IMG/VR virus record: IMGVR_UViG_3300029915_000130
Coordinates: 1-25,928 of that record
Source: a virus
Length of the DNA stretch: 25,928 nt
Reading direction: 5' to 3' (one strand)
Shown: positions 13,443 through 20,935 of the stretch, piece after piece
How the letters are laid out: each line of letters begins with the position of its first letter
Numbering within the stretch: the first letter of the stretch is position 1
Made by a program: the position numbers and the translations under genes
The notes under the pieces: generated by a model
Seen by the model: only the letters and a program-made list of their open reading frames with translations
Databases searched by the model: none
What the model was told of the DNA's origin: nothing

Positions 13443-15060
13443 CTACGCCCCCGGGCCCGCTTCCGAACTGCCCGTTCTCTGCGCGGGGATGGTCTTCTTC
13501 CCGAAAGGCGGCGTCTTCAGCGCCGCCCTCCGTGTCGCCAGGGTCTTCCTCACTGTCCGGGTCCGTCTCTTGCGAGGGGTCTGCCGGCGGCTCGGGCGGG
13601 GGGCCCGACAAGTCGACGCCCGCGTAAATGCTGTCCGGGTCGTTCTGCAGGCGCTCGCGCTCTTCCTCGGGGTCGATCACGCCGGCCTGGATATAGGCCA
13701 CGCTGGTGTCGGCCTTGGTCTTGTTGATCGTGGCCTTCTCGGTGTCGGACTCTTCCCATAGCGGGACGAACTCAATGTCGATCGTCGGGTCGTTGTCGCC
13801 GAACTCGTTGAGCTCCACGAGCCGGATCATTTGCATGAGTTGCGGCTTGTCGTCTTCCTGGCGCGACTTGATCCAGCCCTGGTATGTCTTCAGCTCGCCG
13901 TCGCTGGACGCGTTCAGCCCCGTGGGCGTGATCCCGAACAGCACCACGAGCGGAATGCCCCACGCCGCGGCCTGGTGCTCTTGGGCTTGCGCCTGCAGCT
14001 TGTCCAGGCCCGCGAGCGAGGCGGATATCTGCGTGAACTCTTCGTCAGAATTGAGCGCCAGAATGCCCCGGTTGGTCCGGGTCTTGGCGAAGAGGTCCAA
14101 CCGATTCCAGAAGCCAGACGCTTGCGCGGGCGACTCTAGCGCGCTCATGTCCGTCTTGAGGACCGGCACGTTGAACGAAATGATCAGGTCTTGCACGCCC
14201 TGGCGGGTGTTCAGATAGTTGTCGACGTAGGGCTTGCCGAGCTGCGTGAGCGCCAAGCCGCTGAAGGCGTAGGCGGGCTTGAGGATATCCGGAAGCTCGC
14301 GCGCCACGAACCGCACCAGCCGCGAGACGTGAATGGCCTTGGCCATGACGTACCACATTTGGGGCTTGTAGAAGTAGGGGTCCAGGGGGTCCGTGGCGTT
14401 GAACGCCGCCGGGTAAATCCAAAAGGGTTCGACGTTGACAAAGCCCTTCAGGTCGCCCTTGCCGATCTTGCGCTTGTCCAGAATTAGCGGCCGCGTGAGC
14501 TCTTTGTCGTCGTCCGTGTCGCCGGTGTCCGGGTAGATCACGCCGCTGCCAAAGAAGCCGTCGTGCATGATGGCCGTGCGCCAGTAGTTCGCCACCATAA
14601 AGCGGCGGCAAGCGTCGGCCAGGAGGGCGGAGCGTGACTCTTTGCCCGGTGTCTTCTGGTCTTTCCCGCCGATGATCCTGAAGCCCTTGCGGGTCATATC
14701 CTTGGCGATGATCTCAACCGGCCGGCGGTATTCGGAGCGCTGCGACAGTTCGGCCAGGTACGGGAAGCCCAGGAAGCCCAGGCCCTCTTTCCAATAGCCG
14801 TAAGCGACCGTGGCCGCGTATTGGCTCCCCAGGCCCGTCATGTCGTCCATGGCCAGGAGCGTTTGGCCGTCTACCTTCTGACGTGTCGCCGGCCGCGCGC
14901 CCGGCATGGGCGGGGCGACCGTGAAGGCGTCCAGCTCGGTTGGCTCGCGGTACTTGAGCGAAGCCTGCACAACCGCCGACGCGGGGATCTTGAGCGGGCG
15001 CTTTGGCTTGGCGGCCGGGGCGGGCGTGGGCTTGCTGAAGAGACCGGCGAACGGGTTCAT
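13369..15060 (-). CDS. Portal protein (DUF1073 / phage_portal_3 type)
   Basis: A 563-residue portal subunit. The dodecameric portal forms the DNA entry channel at one capsid vertex. The start MNPFAGLFSKP is chosen because its ATG overlaps the terminase stop as ATGA, although the frame is open further upstream. Typical stretches are 'GYWKEGLGFLGFPYLAELSQRSEYRRPVEIIAKDMTRKGFRI', 'SRLVRFVARELPDILKPAY', 'FNVPVLKTDMSALES' and 'AWGIPLVVLFGITPTGLNASSDGELKTY'. The C-terminus is Pro/Asp/Glu-rich and carries 'EEDHPRAENGQFGSGPGG', a common phage linker, before the frame appears to shift. This family is sometimes labelled anti-CBASS Acb1-like. I see no Acb1 phosphoesterase motifs here. Confidence 0.9.
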   Translation of the reverse strand: MNPFAGLFSKPTPAPAAKPKRPLKIPASAVVQASLKYREPTELDAFTVAPPMPGARPATRQKVDGQTLLAMDDMTGLGSQYAATVAYGYWKEGLGFLGFPYLAELSQRSEYRRPVEIIAKDMTRKGFRIIGGKDQKTPGKESRSALLADACRRFMVANYWRTAIMHDGFFGSGVIYPDTGDTDDDKELTRPLILDKRKIGKGDLKGFVNVEPFWIYPAAFNATDPLDPYFYKPQMWYVMAKAIHVSRLVRFVARELPDILKPAYAFSGLALTQLGKPYVDNYLNTRQGVQDLIISFNVPVLKTDMSALESPAQASGFWNRLDLFAKTRTNRGILALNSDEEFTQISASLAGLDKLQAQAQEHQAAAWGIPLVVLFGITPTGLNASSDGELKTYQGWIKSRQEDDKPQLMQMIRLVELNEFGDNDPTIDIEFVPLWEESDTEKATINKTKADTSVAYIQAGVIDPEEERERLQNDPDSIYAGVDLSGPPPEPPADPSQETDPDSEEDPGDTEGGAEDAAFREEDHPRAENGQFGSGPGGVEGAVAQQACDPRQALQRVGLRGAP

Positions 15061-16688
15061 GAGGCGTCGACAACTTCGCGAGGAATGCGCAGGGGGGCGC
15101 GGACGCATGGACTGTAGAGCATCATGACGCCATCGCCTAGGTTGGGGGACTTCGCGCCATCGGGCGTCTTGTCGACTACCATCTTGCCCACGCTGTTTTC
15201 CTGCCATGTCGGTTGCGACAGTTCGGCCAGCAACTTAGACAGATTCGGCATGGTCGACGAGAAGCTGATTATTTCATCCGGATCGAACTTTGCGCCCTCT
15301 GTGACCGCTCGATACGTCAGATAAACGCGCGTCATGAGCGAATGCCACGACTGGGCTTTAGCGTTCATGAAGTAATCTTTGTTCTTGCGCCGCGTGCCGG
15401 GCGCGATGGACTCAGGCTTGACCACTTCGCCCGAGCCACGGAACGCCGCGAGCACAAGCTGGCGCTGCGCCTTGGCCGCGCGAATCTCGTTGATCACCCG
15501 GGCCGCGCCGCGTGCGCCGGCGCCCATGCCGTCCGCGTCGTAGGTGAAGCCGTCTAGATCGTGCGCGTCGGCGATCCCGAAAGCCTTCTGCGTGGACTTG
15601 TGGATATCCTGCCCGACGCCGGACCACTCTTCAGCGCTATCGACCAGAATGCCGCGCGCCGTCACGAACGAGCACAAGTCCTTCCCCTCGTCCGCCACGT
15701 CGAACGCCCCGCGCGACTTGCCCGTGATCCGCACGTTCAGCTTCAGGTGCGAGTCAATGCACGCCTGCAGCCATGCGCTCGGGATGATCACGCCTTCGAC
15801 CGACGCCGCGAAGTCCATGTCGATCTCTTGCGCCACCACAACCGGGTTCTTCAAGTCGTCCACCTGCTTCAGATACCAGGCCTCGTCTTTGCGCGGATCA
15901 TCGCGCCAGGAGAAGCGGAAGACGCGCTCGGGCGGCCAGGTGTTCACCTTCGTGTAGAACGGATTGGCCATGCCGTGCGGGGTGCTTATGTCGATCTGAC
16001 AGTTGGTCGTTTGCGATAGGGACGCGTCGGCCAGCTCGGGGTGCTCAAGGAAGCCCGCTTCGTCCACGAAGTAGATGGCCGTCCGGCCGCCGCGCCCGAT
16101 GTCCGTTCCGCCCTCGCCCTTGATCGAACTTGTGGTCTTGCGGAACTTGACCAGCTTCTCGGGCGCATCGGCGCGCGTCCAGCCGCCGGTGAACTCAGGC
16201 GGCAGGTGGTCCATGAACTCGCGGGCTTTCCAAAAGAGACAGTCCGGGTCGCCTAGCTTGTCCACCAGCTCAAGCTTGCGCGAGCCGAAGCCGATGGCCA
16301 TGCGGTTGTTGAAGAGGCAAAGCGTGCAGGCCAGGGAGACGCAGAGCCAGGAGAAGCCCACGTCCCGGCTCTTGACGCCCGCGCCCCGTTGCCGCCCGCG
16401 CCACAAGCCCACCACCCAACGGCAGAACTCAAACTGGCGCGGGAACAACAGGAAGGGCACGAGCGCCGGCAAGCCGCGCTCTACGTTGCGGGGGTCCACC
16501 GTCACGCCCCAGTGGTCGATAAAGTCCCACGGGTTGACCTTGTAGTAGGTGAATGCCTGGCTGAAGCGGGTTGTCGCGATCTGGGCGCGCAGTTGTAGGT
16601 CCGCGACCTCTTCCGCGCGCAGGTAGCTTAGGCGCCGCTGCCGCTCCGCCCAGACTGGCGCATAGTCGGGCGACTTCCAATCAAACAC
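15057..16688 (-). CDS. Terminase large subunit
   Basis: A 543-residue packaging motor starting at GTG 16688. Residues 103-113 (GAGVKSRDVGFSW region) form the Walker A-like loop, and 204-213 (AIYFVDEAGF) the Walker B with the catalytic acid. The coupling segment 'CQIDISTPHGMANPFYTKV' follows near residues 230-250. The C-terminal half would be the RNase H-like nuclease; 'GILVDSAEEWSGVGQDIH' and 'FTYDADGMGAGARGAARVI' contain the acidic residues expected in the active site. The start overlaps the preceding gene by eight bases and the stop overlaps the portal start. Confidence 0.92.
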   Translation of the reverse strand: MFDWKSPDYAPVWAERQRRLSYLRAEEVADLQLRAQIATTRFSQAFTYYKVNPWDFIDHWGVTVDPRNVERGLPALVPFLLFPRQFEFCRWVVGLWRGRQRGAGVKSRDVGFSWLCVSLACTLCLFNNRMAIGFGSRKLELVDKLGDPDCLFWKAREFMDHLPPEFTGGWTRADAPEKLVKFRKTTSSIKGEGGTDIGRGGRTAIYFVDEAGFLEHPELADASLSQTTNCQIDISTPHGMANPFYTKVNTWPPERVFRFSWRDDPRKDEAWYLKQVDDLKNPVVVAQEIDMDFAASVEGVIIPSAWLQACIDSHLKLNVRITGKSRGAFDVADEGKDLCSFVTARGILVDSAEEWSGVGQDIHKSTQKAFGIADAHDLDGFTYDADGMGAGARGAARVINEIRAAKAQRQLVLAAFRGSGEVVKPESIAPGTRRKNKDYFMNAKAQSWHSLMTRVYLTYRAVTEGAKFDPDEIISFSSTMPNLSKLLAELSQPTWQENSVGKMVVDKTPDGAKSPNLGDGVMMLYSPCVRAPLRIPREVVDAS

Positions 16689-16845
16689 GCCGCCCTGCGA
16701 TCTCTAGGGCCGTGGCGAGGCGGAAGCACGCGGGGCGAACGTATTGCTCCACAACCCCGTGCGGCCAGCGTTGGGCTATCACCAGATAGAGGCCGCCGGG
16801 GGCTTCGTGGTCGGCCACAACGAGGTCGCCGATATTGGCCCTCAC
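16681..16845 (-). CDS. Small hypothetical protein before terminase
   Basis: A 54-residue protein starting at GTG 16845, which overlaps the stop of the methyltransferase as GTGA. The sequence ('ANIGDLVVADHEAPGGLYLVIAQRWPHGVVEQYV') looks like a small beta-barrel-type domain. The frame is open further upstream, but there it overlaps the methyltransferase and its codon use is poor. Its end overlaps the terminase start by eight bases. No family recognised. Confidence 0.65.
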   Translation of the reverse strand: MRANIGDLVVADHEAPGGLYLVIAQRWPHGVVEQYVRPACFRLATALEIAGRRV

Positions 16846-17402
16846 CGCTTCACGCGCCCTTTGCGACGGTCCGGCCCGAGGATCCAGCGCAAGACCGGCG
16901 CTTGGCCGCACTGACTCGCCGCCTCCCATGTCGCGAAGCTGCCCTTGTCCCAAACGCACCAGGCGAAGTCCTCAAAGCCGCCGCCCGGGGATATGCCCGC
17001 TTCGATCACTGGGCCGGGCGGGCAGGAGGGGCGCGGCGTGATCAGATAGACGCGCGCGGGCGGAAGCTTCGTCCAGAAGTCGCGCGCACGGTCGCCGCCC
17101 CAAAGGAACTTGGAGGGGACGAACGCCGCAATCTTTTGCACGCTCGGGAAGCTCATGGCCTTGCGAATGAACGGTTCGGAGCCCTGTCCCTTCTCAAGAT
17201 ACGGGGGGTTCATGATCACGCTGGCGCACACCGGGTCAGCGTCCGACGTCAGGAAGTTGTGCCGGTGGACGAACCAATCCGCCGCGCCGGTCCGGTCGCG
17301 CAGGTCGCTCCCTACCGCCGGCAACCCCGCGGCCAGCGCCTCAAGCACGATATGCCCGCGCCTGGGCGATGGTCTGAGCGGCTTGTGGAAAGCGCGGGGC
17401 AA
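16842..17402 (-). CDS. N6-adenine DNA methyltransferase-like protein, short N-terminus
   Basis: The protein contains the catalytic motif IV 'SVIMNPPYLEKGQGSEPFIRKAM' and downstream 'IAAFVPSKFLWGGDRARDFW' and 'PPARVYLITPRPSCPPG', as in phage adenine methyltransferases. The region before it, 'RGHIVLEALAAGLPAVGSDLRDRTG', corresponds to motifs I and II (SAM binding). The usual '(W/L)EPxxGxG' is however present only as 'RPSPRRGH', and the preceding 20-30 residues found in relatives are missing. The probable start is TTG at 17402 (about 186 residues), with no clear ribosome-binding site. It could be N-terminally truncated or divergent. Modification of phage DNA against host nucleases is the likely role if active. 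Confidence 0.65.
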   Translation of the reverse strand: MPRAFHKPLRPSPRRGHIVLEALAAGLPAVGSDLRDRTGAADWFVHRHNFLTSDADPVCASVIMNPPYLEKGQGSEPFIRKAMSFPSVQKIAAFVPSKFLWGGDRARDFWTKLPPARVYLITPRPSCPPGPVIEAGISPGGGFEDFAWCVWDKGSFATWEAASQCGQAPVLRWILGPDRRKGRVKR

Positions 17403-17409
17403 GCACGAC

Positions 17410-17973
17410 TTAGTGCGCCCCCGCCGCGGTCGGTATGAACAAAGTCCAGTTCGCTGCGATACGCCTCTGCAGGTCGGCCAGGTTGCCGCCCGCCTTGACC
17501 AGCGCCATGACGTTGTGTTCGGCGAAGCGATCCTTGATCTTGAACTCGCGCACGCCCACCAGCACCGGAGCGGAGCCGGGCGCTTGGCATTGCGGCCAGA
17601 CGTTATCGAGGGTGTCGGCCCCACCGCTGGCCAGGTCGACAACATGGTCCAGCTCGCAAGTCTGGTTTGCGCCGGTGTTGTTGGCCGGCGGGGTGATCCC
17701 GTACCAGCCGTACACCACGCGCTTGGCCGCCTCGCTCGTCACCTTGTCGCGCACCATGCCCGTGCGGAACGCGGGGTCCGTGAGCACCGCGACCGTGAGC
17801 GTCGGATTGATCGCGCCGGGCGTACAGAGCGGGTCGGGCAACTGGTAGCCTACCGCCGCGATCCGCACGTGACACGAGCCGGGCGCATGGTCCGCTGCGG
17901 TAGGCGCGAGCGGGACGCTGGCGGTCGGGTTGAGCCCGGCCAGCGCCGCCGCGGCTAGAAGGGCGACGATCAC
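17410..17973 (-). CDS. Exported HNH-type nuclease
   Basis: A 187-residue protein starting at GTG 17973 in a GTGA overlap. The N-terminus (VIVALLAAAALAGLNPTAS) is a short signal peptide-like hydrophobic stretch. Residues around 105-130 read 'CELDHVVDLASGGADTLDNVWPQC', the HNH core with the D-H pair, the central Asn and a following W-P. The upstream 'LCTPGAINPTLTVAVLTDPAFRTGMVRDKV' and the downstream 'VREFKIKDRFAEHNVMALVKAGGNLADLQRRIAANW' match a bacterial family of secreted HNH proteins. Phage HNH proteins beside terminases usually stay in the cytoplasm, so the export signal is unusual. It may degrade extracellular or incoming DNA. Confidence 0.75.
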   Translation of the reverse strand: MIVALLAAAALAGLNPTASVPLAPTAADHAPGSCHVRIAAVGYQLPDPLCTPGAINPTLTVAVLTDPAFRTGMVRDKVTSEAAKRVVYGWYGITPPANNTGANQTCELDHVVDLASGGADTLDNVWPQCQAPGSAPVLVGVREFKIKDRFAEHNVMALVKAGGNLADLQRRIAANWTLFIPTAAGAH

Positions 17974-18353
17974 TTGGCGGGCGGAGCGGCGAGCGCGGCC
18001 TTAGCCTTGAGCGCCCAGGCGTCGGCCGCGTCCTTCACGGCCTTGGCCATCGCGTCGATCCCGTCGTTGACGAAGGGATTGAGGCCGACCGACGCCCCGT
18101 GCGTAGCCGTGGCGAGCGCGGCGTCCAGCGCCGTCTCAACAGCGAGGGTGGCGGGCGCGGCGGCCTGACCGATCATTGTGTCGGCGGCCGTGATGGCGTC
18201 GGAAGCGGCTTGCTTCACAACGGCCAGGGCGGCGCCGGCGTCGGCGGCCAGCGCCGGGTTGGACGTGACCAGGGCGGTCGCCCAGGACGCGGCTTCAGCG
18301 GCGGCGGTGGCGAAGGTGATCTTCTTCGCGAACAGATCGGACAGAATGCTCAT
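17970..18353 (-). CDS. Ala-rich helical protein of the lysis region
   Basis: A 127-residue protein in which more than a third of residues are Ala. It is preceded by AAGGAA. It begins MSILSDLFAKKITFATAAAEAASW and ends with a Lys/Ala helix and APPAK. Long amphipathic helices are likely; there is no signal peptide. Proteins of this kind are common next to holins in phages of alphaproteobacteria, but the role is unknown. It lies between the holin and the exported HNH gene. Confidence 0.65.
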   Translation of the reverse strand: MSILSDLFAKKITFATAAAEAASWATALVTSNPALAADAGAALAVVKQAASDAITAADTMIGQAAAPATLAVETALDAALATATHGASVGLNPFVNDGIDAMAKAVKDAADAWALKAKAALAAPPAK

Positions 18354-18365
18354 AGTCGGGTTCCT

Positions 18366-18602
18366 TCAAGTCGACGGCGCGACGGCCGCCTTATGGCTCG
18401 CGTAGGACCAGCCGAAGCCGGCGATCATGAGGACGCCGGAGACGCCCCACGCGATGAACTGATTCTCTTGGCCCACGTTGGGAATGAACCCTGCGGACAG
18501 AAGCGCGCCGCCGGCCGTGGTCAGCAGGTGACGAACTTGGCCCTTCACAAGCCAAGTGACGAGCGGCGGCAGATCGATCGGCGGGTTGTTGGCGTCGGTC
18601 AT
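18366..18602 (-). CDS. Holin
   Basis: A 78-residue membrane protein starting MTDANNPPIDLPPLVTWLVKG. Its ATG overlaps the endolysin stop as ATGA; an in-frame ATG four codons upstream is also possible. There are two hydrophobic segments ('LLTTAGGALLSAGFI' and 'FIAWGVSGVLMIAGFGWSYA') separated by a polar loop, and a short basic C-terminus. This arrangement fits small two-span phage holins, which open the inner membrane so the endolysin can reach the cell wall. The neighbouring endolysin supports the call. Confidence 0.75.
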   Translation of the reverse strand: MTDANNPPIDLPPLVTWLVKGQVRHLLTTAGGALLSAGFIPNVGQENQFIAWGVSGVLMIAGFGWSYASHKAAVAPST

Positions 18603-19279
18603 GGCGTGCCCCATAGCGCTTGAAGCTTGTTGAACGAATCAGTCGCTTGCTGAAGGCCGATGCTGCCATCGTTCCAAGCGCGACGGCAAGTCGTCACGTC
18701 GCCCGCGTCCGCGGCAGTCAGCGGCACGCGCTCCACGAAGAACTCAATCGTGACCTGAGCGCACGTGTCGATCTGCAGCATGGCGTCCGGGTTGGCGACC
18801 AGATCGACGCCCGATAGCAAGCTGAAGTGCGTGTAGTTGTAGCGGCCCGTCAGTTGTGGCCAGCCGCGCCCCCGGAACAGGTAGCCGTCGCCCGGCTGCG
18901 TGTTTCCCATGCGCCCGCTGTAGACGAGGTTGGCAATCGCAGGCTCGTTGTCTGCGTAGGCGGCGGGGTTGGCGAAGCCGTTCCCAAAGCGCGACGGCCA
19001 GGTCTTCACGAGGCCCGCGGCCGTGTAGTTGAAGCGCTCCGCCACCAGCTTGAAGCCACTCTCCGCCGCGATCTGGGCTAGGAGCATGTTCACGCGGGCA
19101 GGGACCGCCCACCAGCTCGGGGGGATGGCGGAGGCGAGCGCCAGGCCCGCGCCGGCCGGACAGAACGTCGACACGGCGTCCACGAGCGCTTCAAGCGTCA
19201 TGGGGCCGGGCTCGCCGTCAATGGCGCCCAGGTAGTGCCCCGCGCGCTGTAGGTTGGCTTGGAGGGTCTGAACGCTCAT
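18599..19279 (-). CDS. Endolysin, GH19-like with N-terminal peptidoglycan-binding segment
   Basis: A 226-residue protein starting MSVQTLQANLQRAGHYLGAIDGEPGPMTLEAL, which resembles a PG_binding_1 repeat. The catalytic part has 'LLAQIAAESGFKLVAERFNYTAAGL', with the Glu of AESG where the GH19 acid lies. It continues with 'ANLVYSGRMGNTQPGDGYLFRGRGWPQLTGRYNYTHFS', the conserved substrate cleft. GH19-type endolysins cleave the glycan strand of peptidoglycan. There is no signal peptide, so a holin is required. The start overlaps the stop of the preceding gene (ATGA). Confidence 0.9.
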   Translation of the reverse strand: MSVQTLQANLQRAGHYLGAIDGEPGPMTLEALVDAVSTFCPAGAGLALASAIPPSWWAVPARVNMLLAQIAAESGFKLVAERFNYTAAGLVKTWPSRFGNGFANPAAYADNEPAIANLVYSGRMGNTQPGDGYLFRGRGWPQLTGRYNYTHFSLLSGVDLVANPDAMLQIDTCAQVTIEFFVERVPLTAADAGDVTTCRRAWNDGSIGLQQATDSFNKLQALWGTP

Positions 19280-19479
19280 TCCCAACCCTTGCACCGTGCG
19301 CGCAGACAGCCCCCCGTACTGGCGACCTGGCGGCGGCTGCGGAAGCACACCGGGCAACTATCGAGCGTGCGCGTGACGCGGCGACCCCGCATGAGCACCG
19401 AGAGGGCGACGGCGGCCAAGACCAGCGGGGGGCCGACGATCGTGACGGCGAGCACAAGGAAGGCCAGGAGGTCAGACAA
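19276..19479 (-). CDS. Small membrane protein with Cys pairs, lysis region
   Basis: A 67-residue protein with a TTG start at 19479, chosen because GGAGG stands six bases upstream. Residues 2-30 are a long hydrophobic segment, followed by basic residues (MRGRRVTRT). A C-terminal part then has CPVC and a C-x3-C pair, suggesting a small metal-binding knuckle on the cytoplasmic side. It directly precedes the endolysin, where accessory lysis proteins such as spanins or holin regulators are found. It has no lipobox and no coiled coil, so I do not call it a spanin. Confidence 0.6.
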   Translation of the reverse strand: MSDLLAFLVLAVTIVGPPLVLAAVALSVLMRGRRVTRTLDSCPVCFRSRRQVASTGGCLRARCKGWE

Positions 19480-19765
19480 GTTCAGCCTCCGGATGGTTAC
19501 GTTCGACGCTGCGCACCATGGACAGATCGCCGCGCAGCACCGCTTGCTGGTAGCTCGGGGCGATGAACGCAACGCGCTTTGCGCCCTTGGCGATGGCGGC
19601 GGCTTGCTGTTCCGCGGTGATCAGGAAGTTGAACCAAGACGTGAGCGGCTGCGCGTCGGCGATCGTCAAGCCCATGTCGTAGCCGAAGAGGATCGCTTCG
19701 TCCTGATCCGGGAAGGACCACAAGCGGCGCTTGCCCTGCCATTCGGTGTCGGCGGTGTAGATCAC
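19472..19765 (-). CDS. Hypothetical protein
   Basis: A 97-residue protein starting at GTG 19765 in a GTGA overlap with the previous gene. It opens with 'IYTADTEWQGKRRLWSFPDQDEAILFGYDMGLTIADAQPLTSW' and ends 'RNHPEAELV'. It looks like a compact cytoplasmic alpha/beta protein. I do not recognise a family. Its last eight bases overlap the TTG start of the next gene. Confidence 0.65.
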   Translation of the reverse strand: MIYTADTEWQGKRRLWSFPDQDEAILFGYDMGLTIADAQPLTSWFNFLITAEQQAAAIAKGAKRVAFIAPSYQQAVLRGDLSMVRSVERNHPEAELV

Positions 19766-19926
19766 GCTGGTCGCTCCGCCCCGTTGGCCTTGGCCGGTAT
19801 GTCGAGCTCTAGGTGCTGGACATAGGCGACCAGCGCTTCGACGTCATGGGCGCGCAGGCGGAAGGGCGTGACCGCTTTGCCTTCGGCGCGGGCCTCAAGT
19901 TGCCTCAACACGGCGGGACGGTTCAT
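19762..19926 (-). CDS. Small hypothetical protein
   Basis: A 54-residue protein (MNRPAVLRQLEARAEGKAVT...). The ATG at 19926 is preceded by CCGGAG and overlaps the stop of the upstream zinc-knuckle gene as ATGA. It is probably two helices ('RLRAHDVEALVAYVQHLELDIPAK'). No family recognised. Confidence 0.65.
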   Translation of the reverse strand: MNRPAVLRQLEARAEGKAVTPFRLRAHDVEALVAYVQHLELDIPAKANGAERPA

Positions 19927-20090
19927 GGGTTGCGAGCTCCGGTGCGTAGGGTGTGGCGGCAACAATCGGGGCAAACGAGCGTGACGGCAAGTCCCTCAAA
20001 GTCGCAAGCCGTGCAGTGGGCTTCGAAGAGCCGCGGGGCGGGCTTCAACGCCGGCCGGTATCGCGCTCGCTTGATTCGATGCTTGGACAC
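19923..20090 (-). CDS. Small CxxC zinc-knuckle protein, GTG start
   Basis: A 55-residue protein starting at GTG 20090 (a GTG two codons upstream is an alternative). GAGGGG lies about nine bases before the chosen start. After a basic N-terminus (SKHRIKRARYRPALK) it has 'HCTACDFEGLAVTLVCPDCCRHTL', that is CxxC-x10-CxxC, the spacing of a zinc ribbon. Its stop overlaps the next ATG. It is too short for many gene finders and may be unannotated. It may bind nucleic acid near the terminase, but this is inference. Confidence 0.65.
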   Translation of the reverse strand: MSKHRIKRARYRPALKPAPRLFEAHCTACDFEGLAVTLVCPDCCRHTLRTGARNP

Positions 20091-20137
20091 CCGCACGGCC
20101 CCTCAACTCAGAGGCGTCAAGGTGAAGGCTGATTCGG

Positions 20138-20893
20138 TTACTCGTGCAAGCCTTTGACCATCGCCAGGTATGCCGCCATGGCCGCGTCCGGGTTGGCTGC
20201 GTCAGCCTCGATATTGGCGACCACGGCGTTGAGGTCCAGCTTCACGGTATCCTTGAAGGCCGCGATGATCTTGGAAGCGTTCTCCAAGGCGCGCTGGCGG
20301 TCCGTGGTGAGTATTTCGAGGTCGCCGTTGCCCTTGCGCTTCACGCCGGCAAAAAGCGCCCTGGCGCCCTTGGAAAACTTGGACGTGTCGCGGGCGAACA
20401 CCCGCTCCGCGCCGTGGCCCTCGCACTCGGGGCAATCCTTGTTCGGATCCTTGCTGAACCAGTAATCGAGGCCGCCGGTGGCGTCGGGCATTGGCAACGT
20501 CGGGTCTTTGACCACGTTTCGCTCCCATTCCTTCATGGCCGCTTCGTACTCGTTGAGCTTCCAATGGTACAGGTGGCCGACCGACCAGCAATGGCGACAC
20601 GAGCCAACCTTGAGCCCTATCAGTTCGTTGGGATCCGCCGTCGCGATGTCCAGGAACATCGTCAGGGCGGTGGCCGCCGTGAAGGGCTCGGGAAGCTTGG
20701 CTGTCACTTCCTTCAGCAACTCGTCGCAACGCGTAGCAATCGAAGAGGTTGCCAGCAACGTGGAGCCGGCTGACCGACAAGCTGCGTCCGAAGTTGTGGA
20801 GGCTACGTTATGGCTCGCACGGTACGCCCGGCCCGGGTTGCGATCGACAACGTAGGCTCTGCAGAAAGCTTCCTGTTTAGCGGTGAGCGCCAT
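20138..20893 (-). CDS. Terminase small subunit
   Basis: A 251-residue protein. It opens 'ALTAKQEAFCRAYVVDRNPGRAYRASHN', the DNA-binding helix-turn-helix start typical of small terminase subunits ('LTxKQexFxxxYlxxxNxxxAxxxAG'). The central part has two Cys pairs, 'GSCRHCWSVGHLYHW' and 'DCPECEGHGAE', which probably bind zinc, as in a subgroup of phage small terminases. The C-terminal part is helical. It would recognise the packaging site and load the large subunit, and it is the first late gene. Its gene lies 3.4 kb upstream of the large subunit, separated by the lysis genes. Confidence 0.85.
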   Translation of the reverse strand: MALTAKQEAFCRAYVVDRNPGRAYRASHNVASTTSDAACRSAGSTLLATSSIATRCDELLKEVTAKLPEPFTAATALTMFLDIATADPNELIGLKVGSCRHCWSVGHLYHWKLNEYEAAMKEWERNVVKDPTLPMPDATGGLDYWFSKDPNKDCPECEGHGAERVFARDTSKFSKGARALFAGVKRKGNGDLEILTTDRQRALENASKIIAAFKDTVKLDLNAVVANIEADAANPDAAMAAYLAMVKGLHE

Positions 20894-20935
20894 GCGGATG
20901 GTGTCTCACAACCCGGATAGTCACGTCAAGCCAAC

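Noticed and set aside
13369-15060. Anti-CBASS protein Acb1 activity in the portal protein
   Set aside because: The DUF1073 family name has been linked to Acb1 by database annotation, but the C-terminus here shows no pair of H-x-T/S motifs of a 2H phosphoesterase.
15061-15207. Longer N-terminus of the portal protein
   Set aside because: The extra 49 codons lie inside terminase, are unlike portal proteins, and the ATGA overlap at 15057-15060 gives a better start.
17403-17645. Upstream extension of the methyltransferase frame
   Set aside because: The frame is open but lies inside the HNH gene, with Arg/Trp/Ser-rich translation and no methyltransferase similarity.
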